This document shows positions 11,301 through 21,388 of a stretch of 64,000 nt of DNA, in pieces. Below the pieces are notes generated by a model. The model searched no databases. It was given only the letters and a program-made list of their open reading frames with translations, and was not told the DNA's origin. Every line of letters begins with the position of its first letter. The first letter of the stretch is position 1. Source of the stretch: Mycobacterium gordonae (GTDB taxonomy: Bacteria > Actinomycetota > Actinomycetes > Mycobacteriales > Mycobacteriaceae); NCBI RefSeq assembly GCF_017086405.1, contig NZ_CP070973.1:2822739-2886738 (forward strand), written 5' to 3'. Both the position numbers and the translations under genes were made by a program.

Positions 11301-11901
11301 CCTCGCGTTCGTCGTCGACCTGTGGGTGGTAGTCGAACACCACCAGCTTGCCGGGCACGACGGCGGCCGCGTGGAACAGCTCGACGGCGTCAGTCAGCTG
11401 ATTGACGCTCGCCGCGATCAGGCTGGGCTCGGTCTCGGTCACGATCGGCTGCAGCTGAGCGATCGCCGCGCTGGTCTGCAGCGGCACCGACACCGCCCCG
11501 ATCTGGCCGAGTGCCATGTCGATCGTGGTGTAGTCGACGCTGTTGAAGCCCAGTACGCAGACCCGGTCACCGGGCTGGACGTCGGCGCCGGCGAGGGCGC
11601 GTCCGAACGCAGCGATCCGCTCGCCGAGTTCGCGGTAGGTGATGGTCTCGTACCGGGGAAGCAGGTTCAGCGAGGTCCGACCGGTTGCCGGGTCCGCGAC
11701 GAATTCCACGGCCCGCTGGCCCAGTGCCGGCCGCTCGGCGTAGCCGTCGATCAGGGTCTGGATGACCTGGGGGAGTCGCAGGTCGGGGTCTTCCAATGCC
11801 TCTGCCACCACCGGGTCCGGCCGCGCCGCGGCGAACTGGGGATCGGTGGCTGCAAGTACTTCGGCGCGGCGGGCGATCCGCTCCTCGTGTGTGGTCGTCA
11901 T
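8341..11901 (-). CDS. car: Carboxylic acid reductase (FadD9 type)
   Basis: 1186 residues, full length for an actinobacterial carboxylic acid reductase. It converts carboxylic acids to aldehydes with ATP and NADPH. The adenylation domain has the P-loop [11 protein letters not shown] at 247-257, GYGSTEAG at 429-436 and YYRTGD near 501. A carrier domain follows, with the phosphopantetheine serine in LGGDS (S700). The reductase domain starts with the Rossmann motif GATGFLGR at 797-804 and keeps a YANSK motif, matching the catalytic Tyr-x-x-x-Lys of short-chain reductases. An AGAGGA site precedes the ATG. A MarR gene lies upstream on the same strand. It needs a phosphopantetheinyl transferase, not seen here. 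Position matches Rv2590. Confidence 0.96.
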   Translation of the reverse strand: MTTTHEERIARRAEVLAATDPQFAAARPDPVVAEALEDPDLRLPQVIQTLIDGYAERPALGQRAVEFVADPATGRTSLNLLPRYETITYRELGERIAAFGRALAGADVQPGDRVCVLGFNSVDYTTIDMALGQIGAVSVPLQTSAAIAQLQPIVTETEPSLIAASVNQLTDAVELFHAAAVVPGKLVVFDYHPQVDDEREALQNAVAALADLDVTVETLGEVLKRGAATPARPHAELADDALALLIYTSGSTGAPKGAMYPQRNVGKMFRRSAKNWFGPTAASITLNFMPMSHVMGRGILYGTLGNGGTAFFAAKSDLSTFLEDLALVRPTEMNFVPRIWETLYGEFQSEVDRRLATMPTRHESEEEPGHPARLLEGGDRTAVEAEVLVDQRENLLGGRFIFAMTGSAPTSPELKKWAESLLEMHLLDGYGSTEAGMVLFDGEVQRPPVIDYKLVDVPDLGYFTTDQPYPRGELLLKTENLFPGYYKRPEITASVFDEDGYYRTGDVVAEVAPNQVRYVDRRNNVLKLAQGEFVTVAKLEAVFGNSSLVRQIYVYGNSAHPYLLAVVVPTDDALAAHGVEALKPMIADSLQNVAKDAGLQSYEVPRDFIVETTPFTLENGLLTGIRKLAWPKLKAHYGERLEQLYADLAAGQASELSELRRAGVHGPVLETVSRAAAAMLGTASSDLSPDAHFTDLGGDSLSALTFANLLQEIFGVEVPVGVIVSPANDLQALASYIEAARQPGSKRPTFASVHGRDAVEVHAGDLTLDKFIDADTLAAAAILPAPGNQVRTVLLTGATGFLGRYLALEWLQRMALVDGKVICLVRAKSDEDARARLDGTFDSGDPKLLAHYRELAAKHLEVLAGDKGEADLGLDRATWQRLAETVDVIVDPAALVNHVLPYSQLFGPNALGTAELIRLALTSKIKPFSYTSTIAVGGGIASGEFTEEADIRQISSTRRIDDGYANGYANSKWAGEVLLREAHDLCGLPVAVFRCDMILADTTWAGQLNVPDMFTRTILSLAATGIAPASFYELDGEGNRQRAHYDGLPVEFIAEAVAVLGARSGDGFATYHVMNPYDDGIGFDEFVDWMISGGCAVQRIADYGEWLQRFETTLRGLPEKQRNASLLPLLHNYQKPEKPINGSIAPTDAFRTAVQEAKIGPEKDIPHVTPAIIAKYVSDLRLLGLL

Positions 11902-12041
11902 ATCAGATCCTCTTTGAAATGAACCGGAAGAATGAAATCTAGGTGGCGCGCCATTGCGCTGACAGAAAGAACGTTAGCTAAAGTAAAGATATTCCTCAAT
12001 GTCGAACGGCTGCATGTTGGCTGTGAATTGCGCCACCGGCT

Positions 12042-12506
12042 TCACGCGCGGGCATCGTCGGGGTCCAGTGCGTCGAGCAGTCGCTGCATGGTCGTGCACA
12101 TATGTGTGAAGTCTTCGGTTCCCACCAGCTTTGACCAGCGTGCCTCGATATCGGCCACTCGATCGCCGGCGTCGGCGAGCAGGTGTTGGCCGCGGTCGGT
12201 GAGATCGATCAGCTTGGCACGGCCGTCCTGGGGGTCGGGGCGACGGGTCAGGTAGCCCAGCGCCGCGAGGTCGTTCACCAGCTCCGACGTCGCGGCGAGG
12301 CTGAGCTGCGCTCGTGCCGCCAGCTCGGTGAGGCGGATGCCGCCCATTCGAATGTTGCCGAAGATCTGCAGGTGTGGATCGCGAATATCGCCGTAGCCCT
12401 GCTCGGCGTGTGGCGCTGCCAGATCGGTTCGAAACTGCCTTGTTAGCCGCACCAGCAATTGACCGACCGCTTGCCTGTCCGTGGGCAGGTCCCTTGACGA
12501 CGCCAT
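12042..12506 (-). CDS. MarR family transcriptional regulator
   Basis: About 154 residues from the ATG at 12506 (a TTG at 12518 is also in frame). The centre carries the winged helix-turn-helix: IRLTELAARAQLSLAATSELVNDLAALGYLTRRPDPQDGR, with the wing motif D-x-R typical of MarR proteins; a long dimerisation helix follows. The gene reads toward car, 140 bases away, and diverges from the hydrolase at 12566. It may therefore regulate car, the hydrolase or itself. Overlapping CCGAA/TTCGG inverted repeats in the short divergent promoter are a likely binding site. Confidence 0.9.
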   Translation of the reverse strand: MASSRDLPTDRQAVGQLLVRLTRQFRTDLAAPHAEQGYGDIRDPHLQIFGNIRMGGIRLTELAARAQLSLAATSELVNDLAALGYLTRRPDPQDGRAKLIDLTDRGQHLLADAGDRVADIEARWSKLVGTEDFTHMCTTMQRLLDALDPDDARA

Positions 12507-12529
12507 GGCTTGCGACAATACTACGGTTA

Positions 12530-12551
12530 CCGAAGTTTCGGTTTCCGAAGT
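12530..12551. promoter_or_regulatory. Overlapping inverted repeats in divergent marR/hydrolase promoter
   Basis: Three CCGAA/TTCGG half-sites stand in alternating orientation: CCGAA, two bases, TTCGG, three bases, CCGAA. The first and last are also embedded in direct repeats ending CCGAAGT. Lying in the 60-base gap between divergent genes, this is a good candidate operator for the MarR protein. Binding is inferred. Confidence 0.55.
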
Positions 12552-12565
12552 AAATGAGGGCGATC

Positions 12566-13375
12566 ATGGGCGAGGATGAGTTCGTTTCCACCTGTTTGGG
12601 TCGGTTGTACGTGCAACGCCGGGGGAATGGACCGGTCACGGTCCTGTGGCACAGCCTGTTCCTCGATTCCCGGTCGTGGAGGCCGCTGATGGACGCGCTC
12701 GGCGAGGTCGCGCCGCAGCGCACGTTGCTCACGATCGACGGGCCGTCGCATGGCCGTAGCGCGCCGGTCACCCGTGACTTCACTTTCGACGAATGCGCGC
12801 ATGCCGCGGCCGACGTGCTGGACGGGCTCGGAATCGACGAGCCGGTCGACTGGGTCGGCAACGCTTGGGGCGGGCACATCGGCATTCTGCTGGCCGCGGT
12901 CAAACCCGAACGGATTCGCACCCTCACCACGATCGGTACCCCGGTGCACGGCATCAGCACCCGCTTCCGGGTGACCAAGGCCTGGCCGCTGGTTGCCTTG
13001 TACCGCCTGTGCGGGCCGACCCGGCTGGTGTGCGATCCGCTGTCGACGGCCCTGCTGGGTTCGGACGACTCGGCCGAGGTCATGGCGGCGTTCCGGCAGG
13101 CCGACCGGATCGGTATGTATCACGCCGCACGGTCGATGATGCTCAAGCGGCCCGATCTCCATGACCGGCTGCCGCAGATTGCGGCGCCCATGCTGATGCT
13201 GGCCGCCCACGACGACGACGAAGGCTGGCCGCCGCAACAGGCTGAGGCCGCCTGCGCCACCATGCGCAACGCACGTGTTGAGGTGGTGACGGGCGGCGGG
13301 CGGGTGGCGCCGCTACTGGTGGATGCGAAGACGGTCGCGCGGACGCTGGTCGATTTCTGGGCGGGGCCGGTCTGA
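12566..13375 (+). CDS. Alpha/beta hydrolase-fold protein without the catalytic Ser and His
   Basis: 269 residues from the ATG at 12566, chosen for its GAGGGCG ribosome site; an ATG at 12554 is also in frame. The fold is clear: an LWHSLFLDSRSW segment after strand 3, the TIDGPSHGRSAP loop, a nucleophile elbow, a cap region and a C-terminal LAAHDDDEGW strand-loop. At the elbow the sequence reads VGNAWGG, so the nucleophile position is alanine (A100, codon GCT at 12863). Where the catalytic histidine should be, the sequence reads VTGGGRVAPLL (R246). It is therefore probably not a classical hydrolase; a binding, sensing or lyase-like role is possible. It diverges from the MarR gene and is convergent with gabT. 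Confidence 0.85.
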   Translation: MGEDEFVSTCLGRLYVQRRGNGPVTVLWHSLFLDSRSWRPLMDALGEVAPQRTLLTIDGPSHGRSAPVTRDFTFDECAHAAADVLDGLGIDEPVDWVGNAWGGHIGILLAAVKPERIRTLTTIGTPVHGISTRFRVTKAWPLVALYRLCGPTRLVCDPLSTALLGSDDSAEVMAAFRQADRIGMYHAARSMMLKRPDLHDRLPQIAAPMLMLAAHDDDEGWPPQQAEAACATMRNARVEVVTGGGRVAPLLVDAKTVARTLVDFWAGPV

Positions 13376-13388
13376 GCCGACCGCCGCC

Positions 13389-14729
13389 TCACAGATCGGC
13401 GAGCAGTCCCGTCAGCACGTCGACCCCTTCGATCAGCAGCTCATCGGTAATGGCCAGGGGCGGCAGCAGCCGGATGATGTTGCCGAACATGCCACAGGTC
13501 AACACGATGACCCCGGCGGCGTGTGCTGCGGTGGCCAACCGCGATGTCAACTCCGGGTCGGGGTCGGAGGTGCCGGATTTCACCAGCTCGACAGCGATCA
13601 TGGCGCCGCGGCCGCGCACGTCGCCGATCCGGTCGTCGCGGGTCTGCAAGCGCAGCAGCGGCTCGGTCACCAGTCGCTCGATCCGCTGGGCTCGCTCGAT
13701 CAGCCCTTCGGACTCAATGGTCTTGATGGTGGCCAGTGCCGCCGCGCACGCCACCGGATTCCCACCGAAGGTCCCGCCTAGGCCGCCGGCGTGCGGGGCG
13801 TCCATGAGCTCGGCCCGGCCGGTGATCGCCGACAGCGGCAGCCCGTCGGCGATGCCCTTGGCGGTCACGATGATGTCGGGCTGGATGCCCTCGTGCTCGC
13901 AGGCGAACATGGCGCCGGTGCGGGCGAATCCGGTTTGCACCTCGTCGGCGATGAAAACGACATCGTTCTGCCGGCACCACCGCAGCAGCGCGGGCAGGAA
14001 GCCCTCGGCCGGAACGATGAAACCGCCCTCGCCCTGGATCGGCTCGATGATGACGGCTGCCAGGTTCTGTGCGCCGACGTGCTTGTCCATCACGCTGATA
14101 GCGCGGGCCGCGGCCTTCTCACCGTCGGTGGCCAGTTCTTTGTCGACCAGCCCGTCGCGGTACGGATAGGACAGCGGAGCCCGGTAGATCTCGGGTGCGA
14201 AGGGGCCGAAGCCGCTCTTGTAGGGCATCGACTTGGCGGTCAGCGCCATCGTCAGGTTGGTCCGGCCATGGTAGGCGTGGTCGAACGCGACCACGGCGGA
14301 CTTGCCGGTATGGGCGCGCGCCACCTTGATCGAGCTCTCGACGGCCTCGGCGCCGGAGTTGAACAGCACCGAACGCTTCTCGCCGTCGCCCGGGGTGATC
14401 CGGTTCAACTCCTCGGCAACGGCGACGTAGCCCTCGTACGGCGTGACCATGAAACACGTGTGGGTGAATTCGGCGACCTGGTGGCGTACCGCCTCAACGA
14501 CTGGCGGGGCGGCGTTGCCGATCGTGGTCACGGCGATCCCAGAGCCCAGGTCGATGAGCCGGTTGCCGTCCACGTCCTCCACGACGCCGCCGCCGGCTCG
14601 CGCCACGAACACCGGGAGGGTGACCGCGACGCCGTGCGAGACCGCGGCGGTCCGCCGCTTATTGAGCTCCAGCGACGCGGGACCGGGGATCTCGGTGGCC
14701 AAATGACGGCTCTGCTCGAGGCTGGCCAC
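13389..14729 (-). CDS. gabT: 4-aminobutyrate aminotransferase
   Basis: 446 residues, full length for a class III PLP-dependent aminotransferase. It moves the amino group of GABA to 2-oxoglutarate, giving succinate semialdehyde. Features include the PLP phosphate contact region LFNSGAEAVESSIKVAR, the substrate-site AYHGRTN, the IIEPIQGEGGF and FIADEVQTGFARTG segments, and the Schiff-base lysine in VTAKGIADGLPLSA (K291). The start is GTG with a very strong GGAGGAGGAG ribosome site. It is convergent with the upstream hydrolase and divergent from yajC, as in M. tuberculosis Rv2589. Confidence 0.95.
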   Translation of the reverse strand: MASLEQSRHLATEIPGPASLELNKRRTAAVSHGVAVTLPVFVARAGGGVVEDVDGNRLIDLGSGIAVTTIGNAAPPVVEAVRHQVAEFTHTCFMVTPYEGYVAVAEELNRITPGDGEKRSVLFNSGAEAVESSIKVARAHTGKSAVVAFDHAYHGRTNLTMALTAKSMPYKSGFGPFAPEIYRAPLSYPYRDGLVDKELATDGEKAAARAISVMDKHVGAQNLAAVIIEPIQGEGGFIVPAEGFLPALLRWCRQNDVVFIADEVQTGFARTGAMFACEHEGIQPDIIVTAKGIADGLPLSAITGRAELMDAPHAGGLGGTFGGNPVACAAALATIKTIESEGLIERAQRIERLVTEPLLRLQTRDDRIGDVRGRGAMIAVELVKSGTSDPDPELTSRLATAAHAAGVIVLTCGMFGNIIRLLPPLAITDELLIEGVDVLTGLLADL

Positions 14730-14933
14730 GGACTCCTCCTCCCGCGGACGCGCAGGTCACGTCGCACGTGAAAGCCTAGCCGGTGGTTCGCTGACGATGC
14801 CGGTCGGTTTGCGACCTGCGGGAATGGCAGACTGGATCGTTAGCGACGTGCGTGCGCCCGGGTCAGACCGGCCCCACCCCCGGATTGTGCGGGGAAATTC
14901 GAGCACTACCCGATACGAAAGACAGGCGTGTTG

Positions 14934-15290
14934 ATGGAGAGTTTTGTCCTGTTCCTGCCGTTCCTGCTCATCATGGGCGGGTTCATGTACTTCGCATCGC
15001 GCCGGCAACGCAAGGCCATGCAGGCCACCATCGACCTGCACGAGTCGTTGCAGCCGGGGGACCGGGTGCACACGACCTCCGGACTGGAAGCAACAGTCGT
15101 CAGCTTCACCGACGACACCGTCGACCTGGAGATCGCACCCGGCGTCGTCACGACCTGGATGAAGCTGGCGGTCCGGGACCGGATCCTGCCCGACGACGAT
15201 GAGGACTACGAGGTGGAGAGCACCGCGTATGAGGCGGGCGAGGACGAGGCCACCGACTCCGAGTCCGGTCGGGTCGTCAAGGATTCCTGA
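14934..15290 (+). CDS. yajC: YajC preprotein translocase accessory protein
   Basis: 118 residues starting MESFVLFLPFLLIMGG; the ATG at 14934 is chosen over the GTG at 14928 because it matches the usual mycobacterial start. One N-terminal transmembrane helix (about 3-20) is followed by SRRQRKAMQ and a small domain with HTTSGLEATVVSF, then an acidic tail. YajC associates with SecDF at the SecYEG channel. secD follows about 115 bases later. Confidence 0.95.
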   Translation: MESFVLFLPFLLIMGGFMYFASRRQRKAMQATIDLHESLQPGDRVHTTSGLEATVVSFTDDTVDLEIAPGVVTTWMKLAVRDRILPDDDEDYEVESTAYEAGEDEATDSESGRVVKDS

Positions 15291-15404
15291 CCGGCTCAGA
15301 CCGCCGCGTGCGCGATACCCGTCGCGACGCGGCACGTAGTCTTTGCGGAGGCTCTGTCCGGGCTGGACGGATCCTCAAGACCGATTCAAGGAGACAGAAG
15401 GAAC

Positions 15405-17336
15405 GTGGCATCGTCTTCGGCGCCGGTGCAGCCTGCCCGCTATCTGTCGGTGTTCCTGCTCATGCTCGTCGGTGTCTACCTGCTGGTGTTTCTCACCGGG
15501 GACAAGAAGGCCACCCCCAAGCTGGGCATCGACCTGCAGGGCGGCACCCGCGTGACGCTGACGGCACGCACCCCGGACGGCTCGCGGCCGACCCGGGACG
15601 CGCTGGCACAGGCACAGCAGATCATCAGCTCCCGAGTGAACGGGCTGGGTGTCTCCGGCTCGGAAGTCGTCGTCGACGGCGACAACCTGGTCATCACCGT
15701 GCCGGGCAGCGACGGTAACGAGGCGCGTGATCTGGGCCAGACGGCGCGGCTTTACATCCGGCCGGTGCTGGATTCGATGCCGGCGCAGAAGGCTCCCGAA
15801 CAGCCCAAACCCGGTCAGCAGCCACCCGGTGGTGAGCCCGGCGCGCCCGCTCCGGGCGCTCCTGGCGCGCCGCCGCCCGGGGTGCCTGGTGTTGCTCCGG
15901 CACCCGGCGCACCGAGCGCTCCGGCTTCGGGTGCGCCGGCGCCGGCGCCGCCGCAGTCGAGCGCCCCGGCGCCACCGCGCGGGCAACCGCGGCCGTATCC
16001 GCAGGACCCGGCGCCCAGCCCCACTCCTGCGCCCAGTCCCACCCCTGCGCCCAGTCCCACCCCTGCGCCCAGCCCCACCCCTGCGCCCAGCCCCACCCCT
16101 GCGCCCAGCCCCACCCCCGGCGGATCGCCGGCACCAAGCCCAGGGCCGTCACCAGCGCCGACCGGTGCGGCGCCAGCGCCCGAACTGCCCGCAGCGCCGG
16201 ATCCGCGCAAGGATCTTGCCGAGCGCATCGCCCAGGAGAAGAAGCTGCGGCAGAGCACCGTGGGATACATCCAGAAGATCGTCATGGAGATCCAGGCCGG
16301 GCGCTGCGACCAGGACGACATCCTGGCCGGCAACGACGACCCGAAGTTGCCGCTTGTGACCTGCTCGACCGACCACAAGACCGCCTATGTGCTGGGGCCG
16401 TCGATCATCAGCGGCGACCAGATTCAGGACGCCACCTCCGGGATGAGTCAGAGCAGCCTGGGGTACGTGGTGGACCTACAGTTCAAGAGTGCCGCGGCCA
16501 ACGTGTGGGCCGACTACACCGCCGCGCACACCGGCACCCAGACGGCGTTCACGCTGGACTCCCAAGTAGTCAGCGCGCCGATGATTCGAGAACCGATCCC
16601 CGGCGGGCGTACCCAGATCAGCGGCGGTGATCCGCCATTCAGTGCGGCGACCGCCAAACAGCTTGCCAATGTCCTGAAATACGGATCGCTGCCGCTTTCC
16701 TTTGAGTCGTCGGAAGCCCAAACCGTCTCGGCCACACTGGGTTTGACGTCTTTGCGAGCCGGCCTGATCGCCGGTGGGATCGGCCTGCTGCTGGTCCTGG
16801 TCTACTCGCTGCTCTACTACCGGGTGCTGGGACTGCTCACCGCTTTGTCGCTGATCGCCTCGGGTGCAATGATTTTCGCGATCCTGGTGCTGTTGGGCCG
16901 GTATATCAACTACACCCTGGACCTGGCCGGCATCGCGGGTCTGATCATCGGTATCGGGACCACAGCCGACTCGTTCGTGGTGTTCTTCGAACGCATCAAA
17001 GACGAGATACGCGAGGGTCGTTCGTTTCGCTCGGCGGTTCCGCGCGGCTGGGCGCGGGCCCGCAAGACCATCGTGTCCGGTAACGCGGTCACCTTCCTGG
17101 CCGCCGCCGTGCTGTACTTCCTGGCGATCGGACAGGTGAAGGGATTCGCGTTCACCCTGGGTCTGACCACGATCCTCGACCTGGTGGTGGTGTTCCTGGT
17201 CACCTGGCCGTTGGTGTATCTGGCCTCCAAGTCCACGCGACTGGGCAAGCCGGCATACAACGGCCTGGGCGCGGTCCAGCAGGTCGCACGCGAACGGCGG
17301 GCATCTAGTTCGGCCGCAAAGACGGGACGGGGTTAA
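15405..17336 (+). CDS. secD: SecD, export membrane protein
   Basis: 643 residues, GTG start. SecD and SecF use the proton gradient to complete protein release from SecYEG. One helix lies at the N-terminus (about 9-29), then the periplasmic P1 region, interrupted at about 125-265 by a long proline/alanine/serine linker that includes six APSPTP repeats. The P1 domain resumes ([14 protein letters not shown] and [10 protein letters not shown] segments), and five helices follow from about 449, with the conserved [29 protein letters not shown] segment. The stop is four bases before secF. Confidence 0.97.
   Translation: MASSSAPVQPARYLSVFLLMLVGVYLLVFLTGDKKATPKLGIDLQGGTRVTLTARTPDGSRPTRDALAQAQQIISSRVNGLGVSGSEVVVDGDNLVITVPGSDGNEARDLGQTARLYIRPVLDSMPAQKAPEQPKPGQQPPGGEPGAPAPGAPGAPPPGVPGVAPAPGAPSAPASGAPAPAPPQSSAPAPPRGQPRPYPQDPAPSPTPAPSPTPAPSPTPAPSPTPAPSPTPAPSPTPGGSPAPSPGPSPAPTGAAPAPELPAAPDPRKDLAERIAQEKKLRQSTVGYIQKIVMEIQAGRCDQDDILAGNDDPKLPLVTCSTDHKTAYVLGPSIISGDQIQDATSGMSQSSLGYVVDLQFKSAAANVWADYTAAHTGTQTAFTLDSQVVSAPMIREPIPGGRTQISGGDPPFSAATAKQLANVLKYGSLPLSFESSEAQTVSATLGLTSLRAGLIAGGIGLLLVLVYSLLYYRVLGLLTALSLIASGAMIFAILVLLGRYINYTLDLAGIAGLIIGIGTTADSFVVFFERIKDEIREGRSFRSAVPRGWARARKTIVSGNAVTFLAAAVLYFLAIGQVKGFAFTLGLTTILDLVVVFLVTWPLVYLASKSTRLGKPAYNGLGAVQQVARERRASSSAAKTGRG
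16011..16118 (+). repeat. Six 18-bp tandem repeats coding APSPTP within secD
   Basis: Six consecutive 18-base units begin GCGCCCAG at 16011, 16029, 16047, 16065, 16083 and 16101; each encodes Ala-Pro-Ser-Pro-Thr-Pro in frame. They differ at only a few third positions. This is a coding minisatellite likely to vary in copy number between strains. Confidence 0.93.
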
Positions 17337-17339
17337 GCC

Positions 17340-18608
17340 ATGGCGTCCAAGCCCGAGACCAAGATCGTCGAAGCCGACGTCGACTCGAAAACCGCAGGGC
17401 CCCAACACAGTTTCCTGTCCCGCCTGTACACCGGCACCGGGGCGTTCGAGGTGGTCGGGCGTCGCAGACTGTGGTACGGCGTCAGCGGAGCGATCATGGC
17501 CATCGCCGTGCTGGCGATCGTGATCCGTGGGTTCACCTTCGGAATCGATTTCAAGGGCGGCACCACCGTTTCGATGCCGTCAACCGGCTCGGCGGGCACG
17601 ATCCAGGTCAACCAGGTCGAAGACGTCTTCCACAAGACGATCGGCAAGGATCCCGAGTCCGTGGTCACCGTCGGCAAGGGTTCGTCGGCCACCGTGCAGA
17701 TTCGTTCGGAAACCTTGTCCAACGAGCAGACCGAGAAGCTGCGCAACGCCCTATTCGACGCGTTCCACCCCAAGGGGGCCGACGGCAATCCCAGCAAGAA
17801 GGCGATCAGTGACGCGGCGGTGTCGGAAACCTGGGGCGGTCAGATCACCACGAAGGCGGTGATCGCGCTGGTGGTGTTCCTGGTGCTGGTCGCCGTCTAC
17901 ATCACCATCCGCTACGAGCGCTATATGACGCTGTCGGCACTGGCGGCCATGATCTTCGACCTGACGGTCACCGCCGGCGTCTATGCGCTGGTGGGCTTCG
18001 AAGTCACGCCGGCCACGGTGATCGGATTGCTGACCATCCTCGGCTTCTCCCTCTATGACACCGTCATCGTGTTCGACAAGGTCGAAGAGAACACGCACGG
18101 TTTCCAGCACACCACCCGGCGCACCTTCGCCGAGCAGGCCAACCTGGCCGTCAACCAGACGTTCATGCGGTCGATCAACACCAGCCTGATCTCGGTGTTG
18201 CCGGTGGTCGCGCTGATGGTCGTCGCGGTCTGGCTGCTAGGCGTCGGCACGTTGAAGGACCTGGCGTTGGTGCAGTTGATCGGCATCATCGTCGGCACCT
18301 ACTCGTCGATATTCTTCGCCACCCCGCTGTTGGTCACGCTGCGAGAGCGCACCGAGTTGGTGCGCACTCACACCCGTCGGGTGCTCAGGCGACGCAGTCC
18401 TGGGACGGCGGCCGAGAAGCCGGCGGCCAAGGACGAAGCCACCGACCCGGACGCCGAGGAGGACTCCGACGCTACGACGGATGAGGTGACCGAGGCCGTC
18501 GCCGTGAGCAAACCCGCGGTCACCAACAAGCCGGCGCCCGGGGCGCGGCCGGCGCGTCCGACCAGCGCGCGGCGGCCCACCGGCAAGCGAAACGCCGGCA
18601 AGCGGTAG
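17340..18608 (+). CDS. secF: SecF, export membrane protein
   Basis: 422 residues, with the ATG four bases after the secD stop. Six helices are visible: one near 42-60, then a periplasmic domain beginning FGIDFKGGTTVSMP, and five more between about 170 and 335, including the conserved GFSLYDTVIVFDKVEEN motif. The C-terminal ~80 residues are charged and Ala/Pro-rich. It works as a heterodimer with SecD. Confidence 0.97.
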   Translation: MASKPETKIVEADVDSKTAGPQHSFLSRLYTGTGAFEVVGRRRLWYGVSGAIMAIAVLAIVIRGFTFGIDFKGGTTVSMPSTGSAGTIQVNQVEDVFHKTIGKDPESVVTVGKGSSATVQIRSETLSNEQTEKLRNALFDAFHPKGADGNPSKKAISDAAVSETWGGQITTKAVIALVVFLVLVAVYITIRYERYMTLSALAAMIFDLTVTAGVYALVGFEVTPATVIGLLTILGFSLYDTVIVFDKVEENTHGFQHTTRRTFAEQANLAVNQTFMRSINTSLISVLPVVALMVVAVWLLGVGTLKDLALVQLIGIIVGTYSSIFFATPLLVTLRERTELVRTHTRRVLRRRSPGTAAEKPAAKDEATDPDAEEDSDATTDEVTEAVAVSKPAVTNKPAPGARPARPTSARRPTGKRNAGKR

Positions 18609-18613
18609 GTCGC

Positions 18614-20266
18614 ATGTCCACCTGGTGCCGCCGGAGTGCCGCCCTGCTGGCCGCTGGCGTGGCGGCAGTGCTGGCGGCCTCCACCCTGACCGCATGCTCG
18701 GGCAGCGCCGCGGGGCAGGTCGACTATGTGGTGGACGGCGTCCTGACCACCTACAACACGAACACCGTGATCGGCGCCGCCTCTGCCGGTGCCCAGGCGT
18801 TCGCCCGCACCCTGACCGGGTTCGGCTACCACGGACCAGACGGGCAGGTCGTCGCCGACCATGACTTCGGCACCGTCTCGGTGGTGGGCGGATCGCCCCT
18901 GGTCCTCGACTACCAGATCGCGGACAACGCGATCTATTCCGACGGCAAGCCGGTGACGTGTGACGACCTGGTGCTGGCCTGGGCGGCCCAGTCCGGGCGC
19001 TTCGGCGGTTTCGACGCCGCCACCCAGGCCGGCTTCGTCGACATCGCCAACATCGAGTGCACACCCGGCCAGAAGAAGGCCCGGGTGTCGTTCATTCCGG
19101 ACCGTGGCGTCGTCGATTACACCCAGCTGTTCACCGCGACGTCGATGATGCCGTCGCACGTCATCTCCGACACCCTCGGCACCGATATCACCACCGCGCT
19201 GTTGACCAACAAGGGCGCGGTGGCCGAGCAGGTGGCGAAGGTGTGGAACAGCGCCTGGGACCTCAAGCCAGGGATTGATCTCAAGCGTTTCCCGTCGTCC
19301 GGACCGTACAAGATCGAGCGGGTGCTGGACGGCGGCGCGGTGGTGCTGGTGGCCAACGATCGCTGGTGGGGCGCCAAGCCGATTACCAAGCGGATCACGG
19401 TGTGGCCGCTGGGTGGCGACATCCAGGACCGGGTGAACAACCGCAGCGTCGACGTGGTCGACGTGGCGGCCGGATCATCCGGCGCGTTGGCTACCCCGGA
19501 CAACTACGAGCGTGCCGATGCGCCCTCGGCCGGCATCGAACAGCTGATCTTTGCCCCGCAGGGTCCGCTTGCGACAAGCGCCGCCCGGCACGCATTCGCG
19601 TTGTGCACACCGCGGGACACGATCGCCCGCGACGCCGGCGTGCCGATCGCCAACTCGCGACTGTCCCCGGCGGCCGAGGATTCGTTGTCCGCGGCCGAGG
19701 GCGCCACCGAGGCCGCGCAATTCAACAAGGCCGATCCGAACGCGGCACGTGCCGCGCTGAACCAGGGTGCGCTGACGGTACGAATCGGTTACCGCGGGCC
19801 CAACGCGCGGCTGGCCGCCACCGTCGGATCCATCGCCACCACTTGCGCGCCGGCCGGAATCACCGTTCTCAATGTAACGTTGGACACATCCGGACCGCAG
19901 GCGCTGCGGGACGGAAAGATCGACGTGCTGCTGGCCAGCACCGGCGGAGCCAGTGGCAGCGGGTCCACCGGATCGTCGTCGATGGATGCCTACGACCTGC
20001 ACAGCGGCAACGGAAACAACTTGTCGGGCTATGCAAACCCGCAGGTGGACGGAATCATCAACGCGCTGGCAGTCTCCGCGGACCCCGCCGAGCGCGTCAG
20101 ATTGCTCGCCGAGGGCGCACCGGTACTGTGGGGAGATATGCCGACGTTGCCGTTGTATCGGCAGCAGCGGACGTTGCTGATGTCTAAGAAGATGTATGCC
20201 GTAAGCAAGAATCCCACTCGTTGGGGAGCGGGTTGGAACATGGACCGATGGGCGTTGATGCAGTGA
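18614..20266 (+). CDS. Lipoprotein, solute-binding protein of the peptide ABC-transporter family
   Basis: 550 residues. A lipoprotein signal ends in the lipobox LTAC with the lipidated cysteine at residue 28. The rest resembles family 5 extracellular solute-binding proteins (DppA/OppA type): [40 protein letters not shown] and the C-terminal [19 protein letters not shown] segment. The start lies six bases after secF, so it is probably co-transcribed with secDF, as for Rv2585c. No permease or ATPase genes are adjacent, so its partner is unknown; it may handle peptides at the membrane. Confidence 0.9.
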   Translation: MSTWCRRSAALLAAGVAAVLAASTLTACSGSAAGQVDYVVDGVLTTYNTNTVIGAASAGAQAFARTLTGFGYHGPDGQVVADHDFGTVSVVGGSPLVLDYQIADNAIYSDGKPVTCDDLVLAWAAQSGRFGGFDAATQAGFVDIANIECTPGQKKARVSFIPDRGVVDYTQLFTATSMMPSHVISDTLGTDITTALLTNKGAVAEQVAKVWNSAWDLKPGIDLKRFPSSGPYKIERVLDGGAVVLVANDRWWGAKPITKRITVWPLGGDIQDRVNNRSVDVVDVAAGSSGALATPDNYERADAPSAGIEQLIFAPQGPLATSAARHAFALCTPRDTIARDAGVPIANSRLSPAAEDSLSAAEGATEAAQFNKADPNAARAALNQGALTVRIGYRGPNARLAATVGSIATTCAPAGITVLNVTLDTSGPQALRDGKIDVLLASTGGASGSGSTGSSSMDAYDLHSGNGNNLSGYANPQVDGIINALAVSADPAERVRLLAEGAPVLWGDMPTLPLYRQQRTLLMSKKMYAVSKNPTRWGAGWNMDRWALMQ

Positions 20267-20805
20267 CCAACATGAGGGGCAGGGCGCCCGTTGCCGACGT
20301 GATCGCGTCCTTGACGCGGGACGTCGCAGACTTCCCGACACCGGGCATTCAGTTCAAGGACCTCACCCAGCTCTTCGCCGACAGCGAGGCCATGTCCGCG
20401 GTGATCGACGCGTTGGCCGACGTTGCGGACGGCGCGGATTTGGTGGTCGGCATCGAGTCGCGGGGAGCCGTGGTAGCCGCCGCCCTCGCCTCCCGGCTGG
20501 GCACCGGTCTGCTGTCCATTCGCAAGAGTGGCAAGCTGCCGCCGCCGGTCTTGAGCGAGGACTACCAGATGGAATACGGCACGGCGACCATGGAGATCCC
20601 GGCGGACAGTCTCTACCTGACTGGGCGCAACGTCATGCTCATCGACGACGTACTGGCCACTGGCGGCACGTTGAGCGCGGCCAACCGACTGCTCGAGCGG
20701 GTCGGTGCGAACGTCACCGGCGCCGCGGTGCTCGTCGAACTGGAGGCGTTGGGCGGGCGGGGCGCGATCGCGCCGCTGACGGTGCACAGTCTCAGCCGCG
20801 CCTAG
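20263..20805 (+). CDS. apt: Adenine phosphoribosyltransferase
   Basis: 180 residues from the GTG at 20263, which overlaps the preceding stop in a GTGA junction; an ATG three codons later is possible. It makes AMP from adenine and PRPP. The [11 protein letters not shown] segment, the [14 protein letters not shown] loop, the [20 protein letters not shown] segment and the PRPP-binding motif [14 protein letters not shown] are all present. Position between the lipoprotein and relA matches Rv2584c. Confidence 0.93.
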   Translation: MTNMRGRAPVADVIASLTRDVADFPTPGIQFKDLTQLFADSEAMSAVIDALADVADGADLVVGIESRGAVVAAALASRLGTGLLSIRKSGKLPPPVLSEDYQMEYGTATMEIPADSLYLTGRNVMLIDDVLATGGTLSAANRLLERVGANVTGAAVLVELEALGGRGAIAPLTVHSLSRA

Positions 20806-20893
20806 CTTCTGCTTGACAGGGCTGCGCAGGCCGAGGGCGCGACCCACTTTTTTGAACCGACCGGGCTGTGGCAATCATCACAAAGGACTGCCG

Positions 20894-21373
20894 ATGAGCG
20901 ACGACGACGCAGGTGATGGACGACGCCGCCGCACCGGGGTGCGTGATGAGACGGTCGAGGCCGTCGGAGCCGTGACCGAGGCGCTGGAATGGGTGGAACG
21001 CGCGCGCGGCCATCTGTATTCGTTTCACCAGCTGATGGGACGCGCAGACCTCCTGCTCGGCGAAGCCTGCGAGAAGCTGCGTGCCGCTGGACACGATGAC
21101 ATCGCACGGCGACTGGAGACCGAGATGGTGGGCCGCAACGTGCTGCCGGGCCGATGGACGTTCCAGATCGTCGAGGAGTTCGACGATGATTACTGGTCGG
21201 TGCTGCGCGACCATGAGCGCCAAGTCCGCGACGCGCTGCAGGGGGGTGTGCGGCACCTGTTCGAATCCGAGATGAAACAAGATCGTCGCACCATCGGCCG
21301 TCCCCACCATGAGGCCCGCCCGGACGAGAGCACCGGAAAACCGAACCACCCCGGCGGACCAGATATCCTCTAG
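20894..21373 (+). CDS. Conserved hypothetical protein between apt and relA
   Basis: 159 residues from the ATG at 20894, chosen for its AAAGGA ribosome site; an upstream in-frame start at 20813 lacks support. The protein is hydrophilic and mainly helical, with no signal or membrane segment. A central stretch (about 30-110) includes WVERARGHLYSFHQLMGRAD and WTFQIVEEFDDDYWSVLRDHE. I recognise no family. The stop is 15 bases before relA, so co-transcription is likely. Confidence 0.8.
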   Translation: MSDDDAGDGRRRRTGVRDETVEAVGAVTEALEWVERARGHLYSFHQLMGRADLLLGEACEKLRAAGHDDIARRLETEMVGRNVLPGRWTFQIVEEFDDDYWSVLRDHERQVRDALQGGVRHLFESEMKQDRRTIGRPHHEARPDESTGKPNHPGGPDIL

Positions 21374-21388
21374 GCGGAGGTGACTGAC

